Assembly (NCBI GenBank): GCA_016213825.1
Contig: JACQZP010000020.1
Span: forward strand, 62,001-126,000
Source: Acetobacterium woodii
GTDB lineage: Bacteria > Bacillota > Clostridia > Eubacteriales > Eubacteriaceae
Reading direction: 5' to 3'
DNA: 64,000 nucleotides
Positions within the stretch are counted from its first letter, which is position 1, and each line of letters opens with the position of its first letter. The translations under genes were made by a program, and so were the position numbers. Under the pieces are notes generated by a model. It made no database searches. It had not been told where the DNA came from and saw nothing but the letters and a program-made list of their open reading frames with translations. Shown here one piece after another: positions 8,910 through 17,062 of the stretch.

Positions 8910-8954
8910 ATTAGATTGCCTAACTAATTATAGCTCTAAAAAAATATTTGTCAA
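8910..8954 (-). promoter_or_regulatory. marR/fab operon promoter with overlapping operator
   Basis: On the minus strand TTGACA (complement 8954-8949) and TATAAT (complement 8932-8927) are 16 bp apart. The imperfect palindrome ATTAGTTAG-G-CAATCTAAT (complement 8928-8910, 7 of 9 positions symmetric) begins at the edge of the -10 and covers the expected start point. A GGAGGTGA ribosome binding site follows. The promoter is well supported; the operator role is inferred. Confidence 0.7.
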
Positions 8955-9033
8955 GAAAAGCTTACATACTGAGCTGTTTCTTAGGATCCCATTAAGATTT
9001 ATTAGAATTCTATCTGAGTGACTAGTCAAAAAT

Positions 9034-10104
9034 TTAATTCAGATCTTTTGTCAATTCGTCTATTAAGGCTTCAACAGTTGTAATTTCAGATATCTTGTAG
9101 GCGTTGGCACCGGAAAAAACATAACCGTTTTCTAAATCGCCCTGTTTTCCGGCAGTAAGCGCTAAGCCGATACAATAGGGTGCGGTTTTGTAATCACAGG
9201 ATTTAATACAATTAATGGGACAGTTTTGGGGATGACGCATCCCTGCTTTAACTTCTTCCAAAAAGCGATTATGAATAGCCCGACCTGGCAAACCAGCAGG
9301 ACTGACGATAATTTCGATATCGGATTGCTTGGCATGAACCATCGCTTCTTTAAAGGCTTGAGAGGCATCACATTCTTCGGTTGCCACGAATCGGGAACCG
9401 ATCTGCACCGCATCGGCACCAGCTTCCAGGGTTTCCCGGACATCGGCTGCCGTGGTAATACCGCCACCGGCAATTAAGGGAATATGTCGGCCAACCAAGT
9501 CTTCATAGGGTTTGATTTCTTCAAGCACACCGGGGATCAAAGAAGGCAATGTCTGTTCAACCAGCCGCTCAGGTGTAAGATCTTCATTTTTAAAACCTAA
9601 ATGACCGCCAGCTAATGGGCCTTCCAGGACAATGGCATCTGGAGCAACTTGATAGTGACGCCACCAGTGTTTTAAAATCAGTTTGGCTACCCGTTTGGAT
9701 GAAATAATGGGGGCAATTTTGGTTAAAGAATTTCGGGTGAGTTCAGGAAGTGTTAAAGGCAGCCCGGCACCAGCAAAAATAATGTCGAAACCAGTTTGCA
9801 CAGCATCCTTGACGAGTTGTTCATACTGAGTCAACGCGACCATAATATTAATCCCAATGGGACGATTACCGGATATTTCTTTGGCTCGTTTAAAGTGATC
9901 CTCCATGGCCTGCTTATTGGCAAGCTTTGGATTTTTTTTATAGTTCGGGTAATCACTGCCCATTTCTACACCAGACAGCACACCAAGACCACCATACTTC
10001 GAGACGTTTCCAGCAAGGTTGGAAAGGGAAATTCCGATACCCATGCCCCCTTGGACGATGGGCTTGGAAAATTCCAGATTTCCAATATTAAATTGAGTTT
10101 TCAA
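9034..10104 (-). CDS. FabK-like/nitronate monooxygenase-family flavoprotein
   Basis: This is an FMN-binding TIM-barrel protein of the nitronate monooxygenase/enoyl-ACP reductase II superfamily, about 356 residues. The N-terminus KPIVQGGMGIGIS, LEGPLAGGHLGF and IPLIAGGGITTAADV match the FMN-site segments. A C-terminal cysteine cluster (CPINCIKSCDYKTAPYC) is absent from the FabK of the operon and resembles a metal or redox site. I chose the TTG at 10104 because AGGAGG precedes it by 7 nt; the upstream ATG at 10149 has no such site. It may be an accessory enoyl reductase or a nitronate-type oxidoreductase; the substrate is unknown. Confidence 0.8.
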   Translation of the reverse strand: MKTQFNIGNLEFSKPIVQGGMGIGISLSNLAGNVSKYGGLGVLSGVEMGSDYPNYKKNPKLANKQAMEDHFKRAKEISGNRPIGINIMVALTQYEQLVKDAVQTGFDIIFAGAGLPLTLPELTRNSLTKIAPIISSKRVAKLILKHWWRHYQVAPDAIVLEGPLAGGHLGFKNEDLTPERLVEQTLPSLIPGVLEEIKPYEDLVGRHIPLIAGGGITTAADVRETLEAGADAVQIGSRFVATEECDASQAFKEAMVHAKQSDIEIIVSPAGLPGRAIHNRFLEEVKAGMRHPQNCPINCIKSCDYKTAPYCIGLALTAGKQGDLENGYVFSGANAYKISEITTVEALIDELTKDLN

Positions 10105-10181
10105 AAAAAAACCTCCTCTGCAATTATTCTTGCGATTGGAGGTTATCATAGCATATTGAGAATTAATCTGTAAAGAAAAAG

Positions 10182-11111
10182 CTAAATCTCAGTGATTTTT
10201 TCTGAATTTTTCGGTTTTGTTTTAAGAAAGATTGTTTTAAGAAAAGACCACTTAGTTTCGGCGGTAATGATACCTAGAAAAATAATCAGACAGCCAAGGA
10301 ACATGGTAAAAGTAAAATTATCTCCTAGTAAGATGATCGACAACAGACTTCCAAAAACTGCTTCCAGACTGAGGATAATAGCGGCATGAGTTGAATTGGT
10401 ATATTTCTGAGCCACCGTTTGTCCTAAAAAGGCCAGAAAGGTACAGAATATTCCCAGATACAAACCATTCAAAAGGCCGGGAACAGGGATGGACAGCGTG
10501 AACTCACCAGAAATAAAAACATACACTAATGAAACGATGGCAGCAAAGCCAAGTTGGATCACAGTCAGGGCAACGGGATCGTGCTGCTTTGAGTAGATAC
10601 CAACCACCACAATATGACAGGCATACAAGAATGCACATAATACAGTCAAAGCATCCCCAAGATTAAAGGAAAAACCAACCGAAAAATCGATGGTTAGAAG
10701 GGCCAGACCCAGTAGCATTATAAAAGCTGCGACAAAGTTGTACTGATCCGGTTTGTGTTTTTTTACAGCCCAATAAATAAAGGGCACCATAATGACATTG
10801 GTGGCCGTTAAAAAGGCTTGCTTTCCGGCGAGCATATATTGAAGGCCAATCATCTGAGCGGAAAAAGCGGTAAAAAGAAAAAATCCGATAATACAACCGG
10901 CCTTAATGGTTTCTTTAGAGATGTTTTTTAAATTTTTCCGGAAGATGAATCCGGATAAGATTGCGGCTACCGTGAATCTGACGGCCATCAGCATCATTGG
11001 TGTCATGGAATCCAGCGCATTTTTCGAAGCAACAAAACCACTGCCCCAAACAAATGCTACTGCCACAAGACCCAGATCAGCCAAAAAAGATTGTTTTTTT
11101 GATTTTTCCAT
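10182..11111 (-). CDS. EamA/DMT-family transporter
   Basis: This 309-residue integral membrane protein has about ten hydrophobic helices arranged as two EamA repeats (drug/metabolite transporter superfamily). Recognisable features are GLVAVAFVWGSGFVASKNAL in the first helix and a second repeat ending in SLEAVFGSLLSIILLGDNFT. The C-terminus is short and lysine-rich. It is transcribed toward the fab cluster as a probable single gene. Members export amino acids, metabolites or drugs, and the substrate cannot be predicted here. Confidence 0.85.
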   Translation of the reverse strand: MEKSKKQSFLADLGLVAVAFVWGSGFVASKNALDSMTPMMLMAVRFTVAAILSGFIFRKNLKNISKETIKAGCIIGFFLFTAFSAQMIGLQYMLAGKQAFLTATNVIMVPFIYWAVKKHKPDQYNFVAAFIMLLGLALLTIDFSVGFSFNLGDALTVLCAFLYACHIVVVGIYSKQHDPVALTVIQLGFAAIVSLVYVFISGEFTLSIPVPGLLNGLYLGIFCTFLAFLGQTVAQKYTNSTHAAIILSLEAVFGSLLSIILLGDNFTFTMFLGCLIIFLGIITAETKWSFLKTIFLKTKPKNSEKITEI

Positions 11112-11242
11112 GGTGACTTCCTTTCCAATGTTCTAAATTAATTATAACTAAAAAGGTGGGAGTTGGCAAAAATATTTTGGTTTCCCTGGTTGAAATGAGT
11201 TATAATATAGGAAAAGTTTAAAAATCATGTAAGGAAGAATAA

Positions 11243-11950
11243 ATGAAACTTGTACTGGTTAGACATGTAGAAACCTATGGAAATGTGGAACATCGCCTCA
11301 ATGGCCACACCGAATCTGAATATACTCCTCGGGGAGAAGCTATGAAAGAATTATTGGTTGAGGAACTGATCGATCTGGATGAGAAACTCTCATTTAGTAA
11401 AATCTATGCCAGCCCTACCTCCAGAGCTTTTAAAATCGCCCAAGCGGTTGGGGATTCAGTTGGGAAAGAGATCCTTGTGGATCATCGGCTGCGGGAGTTC
11501 AACTTTGGTATTTTTGAAGGAAAAACCCGGGATGAATGCATTGCAAATGCTCAGGTAGAATGGGATCAATGGATGGAAAACTATATTGATTATGCTGTTC
11601 CTGATGGTCAGAGTCAGCGCGAATATCATGACCTTTGCGCCGAATTTTTATCCGAATTAGATGGGGATGAAACCGTTCTAATGGTCGCTCATGGCGGTAC
11701 TATTCACGGAATCCTCACCAATCTTCTGAATCTGCCGATTGACTGCAAATGGCATTTTGACATTAAATTGGGAAGTATCACCATGATTGACTATAATCAC
11801 GGTTTTGGCATGCTCTCCCATATGACGACCCCGCCCTATGATGAGTTGATCCCGGATCATGTAGCATCGGTAGATGCCAATAAATCGGTGATGAGAGCAG
11901 AGGCAAGAGCAGAAGCAATGGCCAAAGCGGCAAACAAAAAAAAGAAATGA
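11243..11950 (+). CDS. Histidine phosphatase family protein (phosphoglycerate mutase-like)
   Basis: This 235-residue protein belongs to the histidine phosphatase superfamily. The phospho-accepting motif is LVRHVETYGN near the N-terminus, with RLNGHTESEYT just after, and the second catalytic His is in VAHGGTIHG. Substrate could be a sugar phosphate, alpha-ribazole phosphate or another phosphoester. No cobalamin genes are nearby, so CobC is not supported. The last ~25 residues are a strongly charged Ala/Glu/Lys tail ending in NKKKK, not part of the core domain. A TATAAT-like -10 is at 11201-11206. Confidence 0.85.
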   Translation: MKLVLVRHVETYGNVEHRLNGHTESEYTPRGEAMKELLVEELIDLDEKLSFSKIYASPTSRAFKIAQAVGDSVGKEILVDHRLREFNFGIFEGKTRDECIANAQVEWDQWMENYIDYAVPDGQSQREYHDLCAEFLSELDGDETVLMVAHGGTIHGILTNLLNLPIDCKWHFDIKLGSITMIDYNHGFGMLSHMTTPPYDELIPDHVASVDANKSVMRAEARAEAMAKAANKKKK

Positions 11951-11978
11951 AATTAACGAAAACCAGAGAGGAAAAACG

Positions 11979-12446
11979 ATGCTCGTAGTAGCGTATGATA
12001 ATCGCAGTGATTTAAAAATAGACGAATCTGTTTTGGAAGAAATTGAAGACGCCATGGTGCGTACCCTGCTCCACCAGGAAATCGGAGTGGAATGCGAAGT
12101 CAGTTTTTCTTTTGTGAAGGCTGAGGAAATAAAAAGTTTAAATGCGGAGTACCGTGGAAAAGATGCGGTCACCGATGTGTTATCATTTCCGATGTATGAA
12201 GATTTCTTCAATAATCAGGAATCAATTATAAAAGACAATCCATTTTTACCCCTTTTACTGGGAGATATTGTGATCTGTGTCCAACAGGCAGCGATTCAGG
12301 CTGAAGAATATGGAAACACGCTAACTCGGGAATTGTCGTATCTGTCGGTGCATAGTGTCCTTCATCTGCTGGGGTATGACCATATGGAGGAAGAGGATAA
12401 ATCCGTAATGCGTCGTATCGAAAAAGAAATCATGGAAGATGATTAA
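11979..12446 (+). CDS. ybeY: Endoribonuclease/rRNA maturation factor YbeY
   Basis: YbeY is a zinc-dependent endoribonuclease involved in 16S rRNA 3'-end maturation and ribosome quality control. The 155-residue protein has the metal-binding signature HSVLHLLGYDH (about residues 125-135), where three His bind zinc, and the conserved RGKDAVTDVLSFP stretch. It begins a familiar cluster, ybeY-dgkA-era-recO, found in this order in many Firmicutes. Confidence 0.96.
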   Translation: MLVVAYDNRSDLKIDESVLEEIEDAMVRTLLHQEIGVECEVSFSFVKAEEIKSLNAEYRGKDAVTDVLSFPMYEDFFNNQESIIKDNPFLPLLLGDIVICVQQAAIQAEEYGNTLTRELSYLSVHSVLHLLGYDHMEEEDKSVMRRIEKEIMEDD

Positions 12447-12562
12447 ATACCAATTTGACCCGAAAACTTGAATTATTATTTTTCTCCATAGAAAATAAAC
12501 GACAAAATAAGTAGGCAAATGACAGGTGCTGATCGCTATATACATAAATAAAAAATCAGGAG

Positions 12563-12934
12563 GTGGGAGAGATCAGAAGAAAGTTAAAAAAGAGTTTTTC
12601 TTTTGCCATCGAAGGTATTTTATACACGCTTAAAACCCAACCAAATATGCGCATCCACTTCGGTGTTGGGGTTTTAGCTGTTGCGCTTGGATTTATTTTT
12701 AAAATCGAAAGTTGTGAATGGCTGGCGCTGGTTATCGTTATTGGCTTTGTTTTTATATTGGAAATTATCAATACAGCTATTGAAACCCTGGTAGATTTAT
12801 ATACCGAGGAATACCATCACCTGGCAAAGGTTGCTAAAGATACGGCAGCTGGGGCGGTTATGGTTGCAGCGATTATGTCTGTCTGTGTGGGACTTATTAT
12901 CTTTTTACCTAAAATTATCAATTGGTTTTTTTAA
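12563..12934 (+). CDS. dgkA: Diacylglycerol kinase/undecaprenol kinase DgkA
   Basis: This small membrane kinase (about 120-123 residues, three transmembrane helices) phosphorylates undecaprenol or diacylglycerol in Gram-positive bacteria. The family signature is FILEIINTAIETLVDLY, with the catalytic Glu and metal ligands, followed by HHLAKVAKDTAAGAV. The start is odd. The only NTG codon upstream of conserved sequence is the GTG at 12563, which is inside the AGGAGGTG ribosome binding site (12558-12565). Initiation at the ATC at 12572, eight bases after AGGAGG, would give a normal family N-terminus. Position in ybeY-dgkA-era supports the call. Confidence 0.92.
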   Translation: MGEIRRKLKKSFSFAIEGILYTLKTQPNMRIHFGVGVLAVALGFIFKIESCEWLALVIVIGFVFILEIINTAIETLVDLYTEEYHHLAKVAKDTAAGAVMVAAIMSVCVGLIIFLPKIINWFF

Positions 12935-12954
12935 CCAGAGAAAGAATGTGAATT

Positions 12955-13851
12955 ATGAACGAAACCTTTAAATCCGGATTCATCAGCATTGTTGGCCGCC
13001 CAAATGTGGGGAAATCGACCTTGCTTAATAATATTATGGGTGAAAAGCTGGTGATCACCTCAGCTAAACCGCAAACCACCCGAAACGCCATCCGGTGTAT
13101 TTATACCGATGAACAGGCCCAGATGGTCTTTATCGATACACCAGGTATGCACCGTCCCAAAAATCGATTAGGGGACTATATGCAAAAAGCTGCTGAAAAC
13201 ACCGTCTCCGATGTGGATGTGGTCTTATATCTGGTAGAGCCGGAAACAAAAATCGGACCGGGAGATCAGTATATCCTGGAAAAACTGAAGGCCAGCAAGA
13301 CTCCCGTTGTTTTAGTCATCAATAAAATCGATCTCCTGCCCAAAGAAGATGTACTAATCACCATTGCGGCCTATCAGAAATATGATTTCCTCAAGGCAAT
13401 TATTCCCATATCGGCAGTTCAGGGGGATGGGGTCAAAGAACTGCTGGATCTGATCACCGGGCTGCTCAATCCGGGGCCGATGTTCTTCCCAGCCGATATG
13501 ATCATTGATCAGTCGGAACGCTGGATTGTCCAGGAGCTGATCCGGGAAAAACTTCTGAACCTCTTAAATGATGAGGTTCCCCATGGCATTGCGGTAGAAG
13601 TTACAGCCATGAAACCGCGAAAAGGAAAAGATATCATAGATATTGAAGCCACCATCTTTTGCGAACGAAAAACTCACAAAGGCATCCTGATCGGCAAGGG
13701 CGGTTCCATGCTTACCAAGATTGGCACCCAGGCCCGAAAAGATATTGAGTTCTTCCTGAAATCTCAAATCAATCTTCAGCTATGGGTGAAGGTACGATCC
13801 GACTGGCGGGATAAGAATTTTGATCTGAAAGATTTAGGCTATTTTGAATAA
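12955..13851 (+). CDS. era: GTPase Era
   Basis: Era binds the 3' end of 16S rRNA and monitors 30S assembly. The 298-residue protein has the G1 motif GRPNVGKSTLLN (about 16-27), switch region KPQTTRNAI, G3 DTPGMH, G4 NKID and a C-terminal KH domain containing GILIGKGGSMLTKIG. It follows dgkA by 20 bp and precedes recO by 20 bp. Confidence 0.98.
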   Translation: MNETFKSGFISIVGRPNVGKSTLLNNIMGEKLVITSAKPQTTRNAIRCIYTDEQAQMVFIDTPGMHRPKNRLGDYMQKAAENTVSDVDVVLYLVEPETKIGPGDQYILEKLKASKTPVVLVINKIDLLPKEDVLITIAAYQKYDFLKAIIPISAVQGDGVKELLDLITGLLNPGPMFFPADMIIDQSERWIVQELIREKLLNLLNDEVPHGIAVEVTAMKPRKGKDIIDIEATIFCERKTHKGILIGKGGSMLTKIGTQARKDIEFFLKSQINLQLWVKVRSDWRDKNFDLKDLGYFE

Positions 13852-13871
13852 GTCCTTCGATTGGGAGAAAT

Positions 13872-14630
13872 ATGGCATTGATTAAAACAAAAGGACTGGT
13901 CATCAAGGAACAGCCCTACAAAGAACAGGATAAAATTCTAACCATCTTTACCGAAGATGAAGGCAAGATTCAATGTATTGCCCGGGGGGTTCGCCGTCAG
14001 AAAAGCGGACTTTTAGCCAGCACGCAGATTTTTGCTTACAGTGAATTTGTCTATTATCCCGGAAAGAATTTCGGAATCATCAATCAGTCTAATTTAATCG
14101 AGGCATTTTATCCATTGCGGAATGATCTGACAAAGATGGCATTGGCTTCTTATTTACTGGATCTGATGTATAATGCCTACGAGTTTTTTCAGAAAAGTCC
14201 GGAAATTTTAAAACTTCTGCTCCATGTTTTATTTTATATATCTGGAGGAAAAGCAAAAAACGATCTGGTTTTAGTCGGTGCCTTTCAGATGAAACTGGTT
14301 AGTTATTTAGGTTATCGCCCGGGCCTGGGAAAATGTATGGTTTGTCAGAATGACAGTGATTTAATTCTCTTCAGTATTGAAAATAATGGGGTTGTTTGTA
14401 ATGACTGTAGGGAACAAACAGAGGGTTATATCTATAAGCTAAACCCTGCCATGCTTGAATTGCTCCGGGATTTTTTAAGACAACCGATTAAACAGCTAAA
14501 AGATCGGGAGATCGACACGGCAGAAGCCATCAAACTCAATGATCTGCTGGATCATTATCTTGGTTACTGTATCGGAAAATCTTCCAAAGCTTACACCTTT
14601 TACAAAACCATGCTGAACCCGCTCGGTTAA
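13872..14630 (+). CDS. recO: DNA repair protein RecO
   Basis: RecO helps load RecA on SSB-coated single-stranded DNA with RecR. The 252-residue protein has the N-terminal OB fold (ALIKTKGLVIKEQPYKEQDKI start region) and a zinc site CMVCQND...CNDC at about 156-177. It closes the ybeY-dgkA-era-recO cluster. Confidence 0.95.
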   Translation: MALIKTKGLVIKEQPYKEQDKILTIFTEDEGKIQCIARGVRRQKSGLLASTQIFAYSEFVYYPGKNFGIINQSNLIEAFYPLRNDLTKMALASYLLDLMYNAYEFFQKSPEILKLLLHVLFYISGGKAKNDLVLVGAFQMKLVSYLGYRPGLGKCMVCQNDSDLILFSIENNGVVCNDCREQTEGYIYKLNPAMLELLRDFLRQPIKQLKDREIDTAEAIKLNDLLDHYLGYCIGKSSKAYTFYKTMLNPLG

Positions 14631-14678
14631 AAGTAGATTTTTATAAAAAGGATTATCATCAAAAGATTGGAGGCTCGT

Positions 14679-15041
14679 ATGAAAGTAGCAATGACAATGG
14701 ATGGAAACACACTAGAGACATCGGTGTCATCGGAATTTGATGCCGGAAAATATTTAATAGTAGTAAGCCGGTCCGAGTCAACTATTGTAGCAATTGAAAT
14801 AATCGATGACTTAACAGCGGAGAATCTGGCTCAAAAAATCATCGATTTGAATTGTGAAGGAATTGTAACTGGAAACTTTTTGAGCCAGAAGGCCTTTGAC
14901 ATTCTGGCCGATGCTTATGTAACGCGCTATCTGGGAACCGGTCTTTCAGGAATCGAAGCGCTCGACATGATGAATAAAAGAACATTGCCGCTAATTAGAA
15001 ATTATAAAGGCACCAATGGGTGTTCAGGCGAGCACCATTAA
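14679..15041 (+). CDS. NifB/NifX-type dinitrogenase cofactor-binding domain protein
   Basis: This 120-residue protein is a stand-alone domain of the dinitrogenase iron-molybdenum cofactor family (NifX/NafY/MTH1175-like). It shows MKVAMTMDGN at the start and the conserved run LAQKIIDLNCEGIVTGNFLSQKAFDILADA. The C-terminus GCSGEHH could bind metal. No other nitrogen fixation genes are near, and such domains in clostridia are often linked to general metal-cluster or redox roles. I chose the ATG at 14679 with TTGGAGG upstream instead of the TTG inside that site. Confidence 0.8.
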   Translation: MKVAMTMDGNTLETSVSSEFDAGKYLIVVSRSESTIVAIEIIDDLTAENLAQKIIDLNCEGIVTGNFLSQKAFDILADAYVTRYLGTGLSGIEALDMMNKRTLPLIRNYKGTNGCSGEHH

Positions 15042-15075
15042 AAAATATAGTTTTAAAAAATAGAAGGAGACGATT

Positions 15076-15465
15076 ATGGGAAACTACAAAATGGCACACA
15101 CAATGATTCGGGTATTGGATTTGGAACGATCTCTGAAGTTTTACAAAGAAGCATTAGGCTTTGAGGAAGTGAAACGTCGGGACGAACCAACCTATGAATT
15201 TACCCTGGTATTTTTAGGTGATGGCAATCCAAACGGTCATCAGTTGGAATTAACCTATAACTATGGACAGGTTGTTCCCTATGATTTAGGAACAGCCTAC
15301 GGTCATTTAGCTGTTCTTGTTGATGATCTTGAAGTGTCCTGGTCGGCCCACGAAGCAAAGGGCTATAAACCCACCCAGCCCAAAGGACTCAGTGGCGATG
15401 GCAAACCCCGATATTATTTCATTACCGATCCAGATGGTTACAAAATTGAGATTATTCGAAATTAA
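15076..15465 (+). CDS. gloA: Lactoylglutathione lyase/glyoxalase I-like protein
   Basis: This 129-residue vicinal oxygen chelate protein closely resembles bacterial glyoxalase I. It has two beta-alpha-beta-beta-beta repeats with four expected metal ligands: His in MAHTMIRV, Glu in QLELTYN, His in YGHLAVLV and Glu in YKIEIIRN. Ni2+-type GloA detoxifies methylglyoxal bound to glutathione; in a clostridial host the thiol may be different. A strong GAAGGAGA ribosome binding site precedes it and a very long hairpin follows. Confidence 0.88.
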   Translation: MGNYKMAHTMIRVLDLERSLKFYKEALGFEEVKRRDEPTYEFTLVFLGDGNPNGHQLELTYNYGQVVPYDLGTAYGHLAVLVDDLEVSWSAHEAKGYKPTQPKGLSGDGKPRYYFITDPDGYKIEIIRN

Positions 15466-15480
15466 ATCGCGATTATTATA

Positions 15481-15531
15481 ATTTGCCCATCAAAAAAAAG
15501 AGGACCTCCTCTTTTTTTTTGATGGGCAAAT
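15481..15531. terminator. Long, nearly perfect hairpin after gloA
   Basis: Arms 15481-15503 and 15508-15531 are complementary over 23 positions with one bulged T and a 4-nt loop. The stem contains an A8/T9 tract that can serve as the U-tract of a terminator on either strand. It is longer than the other terminators in the window. Confidence 0.75.
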
Positions 15532-15734
15532 AAGTGAATGGTTATGATGAGCCGAAAGACAAAACATGCCAAGCTTTCGAAAAAATGATCAGGATGAACG
15601 TGATTAGGATGAAAGCGTTGTTTGGAGTTGATTTTTGGGACATCGATTATTTCATGTTTACAGGGGTAAGAAATAATAATCGAATATGTCCAAAATAAAA
15701 CCCATGAACTTATCTTTAAACTTAGGAGTTGCTA

Positions 15735-16946
15735 TTGGAAAATAAACGAATAAAATTTGCGATCTTATCAATCGCATCACTTTTAATGATCTCATTGACA
15801 GCATCTTCAATTTTAGCAGATATCAAGTTGCATTTTTCTGACGTGGATGAATCTGTAATCCAAATGGTTTTAACCCTTCCCGCATTATTTGGTTTGATTT
15901 TTGCGTTCCTGGCAGGCCCCTTATCCAATGGGATCGCTAAAAAAAATCTCGTCATATTCAGTCTCATCAGTGGATTGGTTGGCGGATTAATTGCTTTAGT
16001 TCTGGGACCGATGGGCATTGGTTTTTTATTATTTTCCAGTGCTTTAATTGGTATTGCTCAAGGGATCAATGCAACAATGACAATGGCATTGATTACAGAT
16101 TATTTCACCGGGGAAGAAAGTGGGGCAATGATGGGACTCCAATCTGCATTTCTTAACGGCGGAAACATGGTTCTATTTTTTGTATCAGGATTACTCGCAA
16201 ATATAAGTTGGAATTACGCATACTTCGTTTATTTTGCCTTTTTACCGGTGTTATTAATTACCATTAAATATTTACCTCAGGATCAACCGATTCAACCAAA
16301 TCGCAATGAACATGCTGACAGGCGAGGAAAACTGAATTTGAGTGTGTACTTCATCAGCTTTGTCATTTTTTTATTTGGTCTGTTCTTTTTTGTATTCCAA
16401 ACAAACATAGCTCTTTTTGTTATGGATAAGGGGTATGGTGATGCCACCCTCAGTGGTTTGCTCAACACAACTATTGCAGCAACTGGTATGGTCACCGGCA
16501 TTTGGTACGGAAAGATTAAACAACAGCTAAAGGGTTTAACCATCCCAATCGGCATCATAGTTGTGAGCTTTGGTATGAGTTTGATTTATTTCAGTGGCTT
16601 ATTACCCAGTCTTTTTGTTGCTTCGATATGTATTGGTTTCGGAATCGGATGTGTTATGCCGACTGGTATTTTTTTAGCGGCTAACTCGGTAAATAAGAAA
16701 AAGCAATCGACAGCAATCGCAATCGTAACTGCTTCGATAAATCTCGGTATGTTTACTTCTCCCATAATTATAAATAGAATTTCACAGATAATGGCAGCGG
16801 AGAGTTTGAGCTTTAAATTTTTTCTTTCGTCGATTTGCTTATTGCTACTCGCAGTCTTGTATTTTTTCGGGAATCACTTTATTTTAAAGAGACATGATAC
16901 AACGATTATAAAAATTAAAAAACCTGGAAATATGGATGACTACTAA
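15735..16946 (+). CDS. MFS transporter
   Basis: This ~403-residue protein with 12 predicted transmembrane helices belongs to the major facilitator superfamily. The 2-3 loop (FLAGPLSNGIAKKNLVIFS) is a version of motif A, and the central cytoplasmic loop is charged (PIQPNRNEHADRRGKL). I chose the TTG at 15735, 6-7 nt after TAGGAG; the TTG at 15729 abuts that site. It is a probable single gene with no biosynthetic neighbours, so the substrate is unknown; drug or metabolite efflux is typical. Confidence 0.85.
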   Translation: MENKRIKFAILSIASLLMISLTASSILADIKLHFSDVDESVIQMVLTLPALFGLIFAFLAGPLSNGIAKKNLVIFSLISGLVGGLIALVLGPMGIGFLLFSSALIGIAQGINATMTMALITDYFTGEESGAMMGLQSAFLNGGNMVLFFVSGLLANISWNYAYFVYFAFLPVLLITIKYLPQDQPIQPNRNEHADRRGKLNLSVYFISFVIFLFGLFFFVFQTNIALFVMDKGYGDATLSGLLNTTIAATGMVTGIWYGKIKQQLKGLTIPIGIIVVSFGMSLIYFSGLLPSLFVASICIGFGIGCVMPTGIFLAANSVNKKKQSTAIAIVTASINLGMFTSPIIINRISQIMAAESLSFKFFLSSICLLLLAVLYFFGNHFILKRHDTTIIKIKKPGNMDDY

Positions 16947-17000
16947 ATATTAGCCATAAAAAGATAACCTTAAGAGAACCCTTCATTTTTCTTAAACGCC

Positions 17001-17029
17001 TTGACAGTAATATAGAAAATAGATATATT
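17001..17029 (+). promoter_or_regulatory. Sigma-A promoter of mscL
   Basis: TTGACA (17001-17006) and TATATT (17024-17029) are separated by 17 bp, about 34 bp upstream of the mscL start. Confidence 0.75.
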
Positions 17030-17062
17030 CAATGCGTTAAAAATATTTGGAGGATGCTTGAA

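Noticed and set aside
9796-10173. 125-codon plus-strand open frame opposite the FabK-like gene
   Set aside because: It is the reverse-strand shadow of the flavoprotein gene, with no coding features of its own.
11243-11950. Histidine phosphatase as CobC (cobalamin synthesis)
   Set aside because: No cobalamin genes are near and the charged C-terminal tail is not typical; the superfamily call is all that is supported.
11678-12211. 177-codon minus-strand open frame across the phosphatase and ybeY genes
   Set aside because: It spans two well-supported plus-strand genes and their gap, and its translation shows no domain.
14679-15041. NifX-like gene as a sign of nitrogen fixation
   Set aside because: No nif structural or assembly gene lies nearby, and stand-alone domains of this family are widespread in non-fixing anaerobes.
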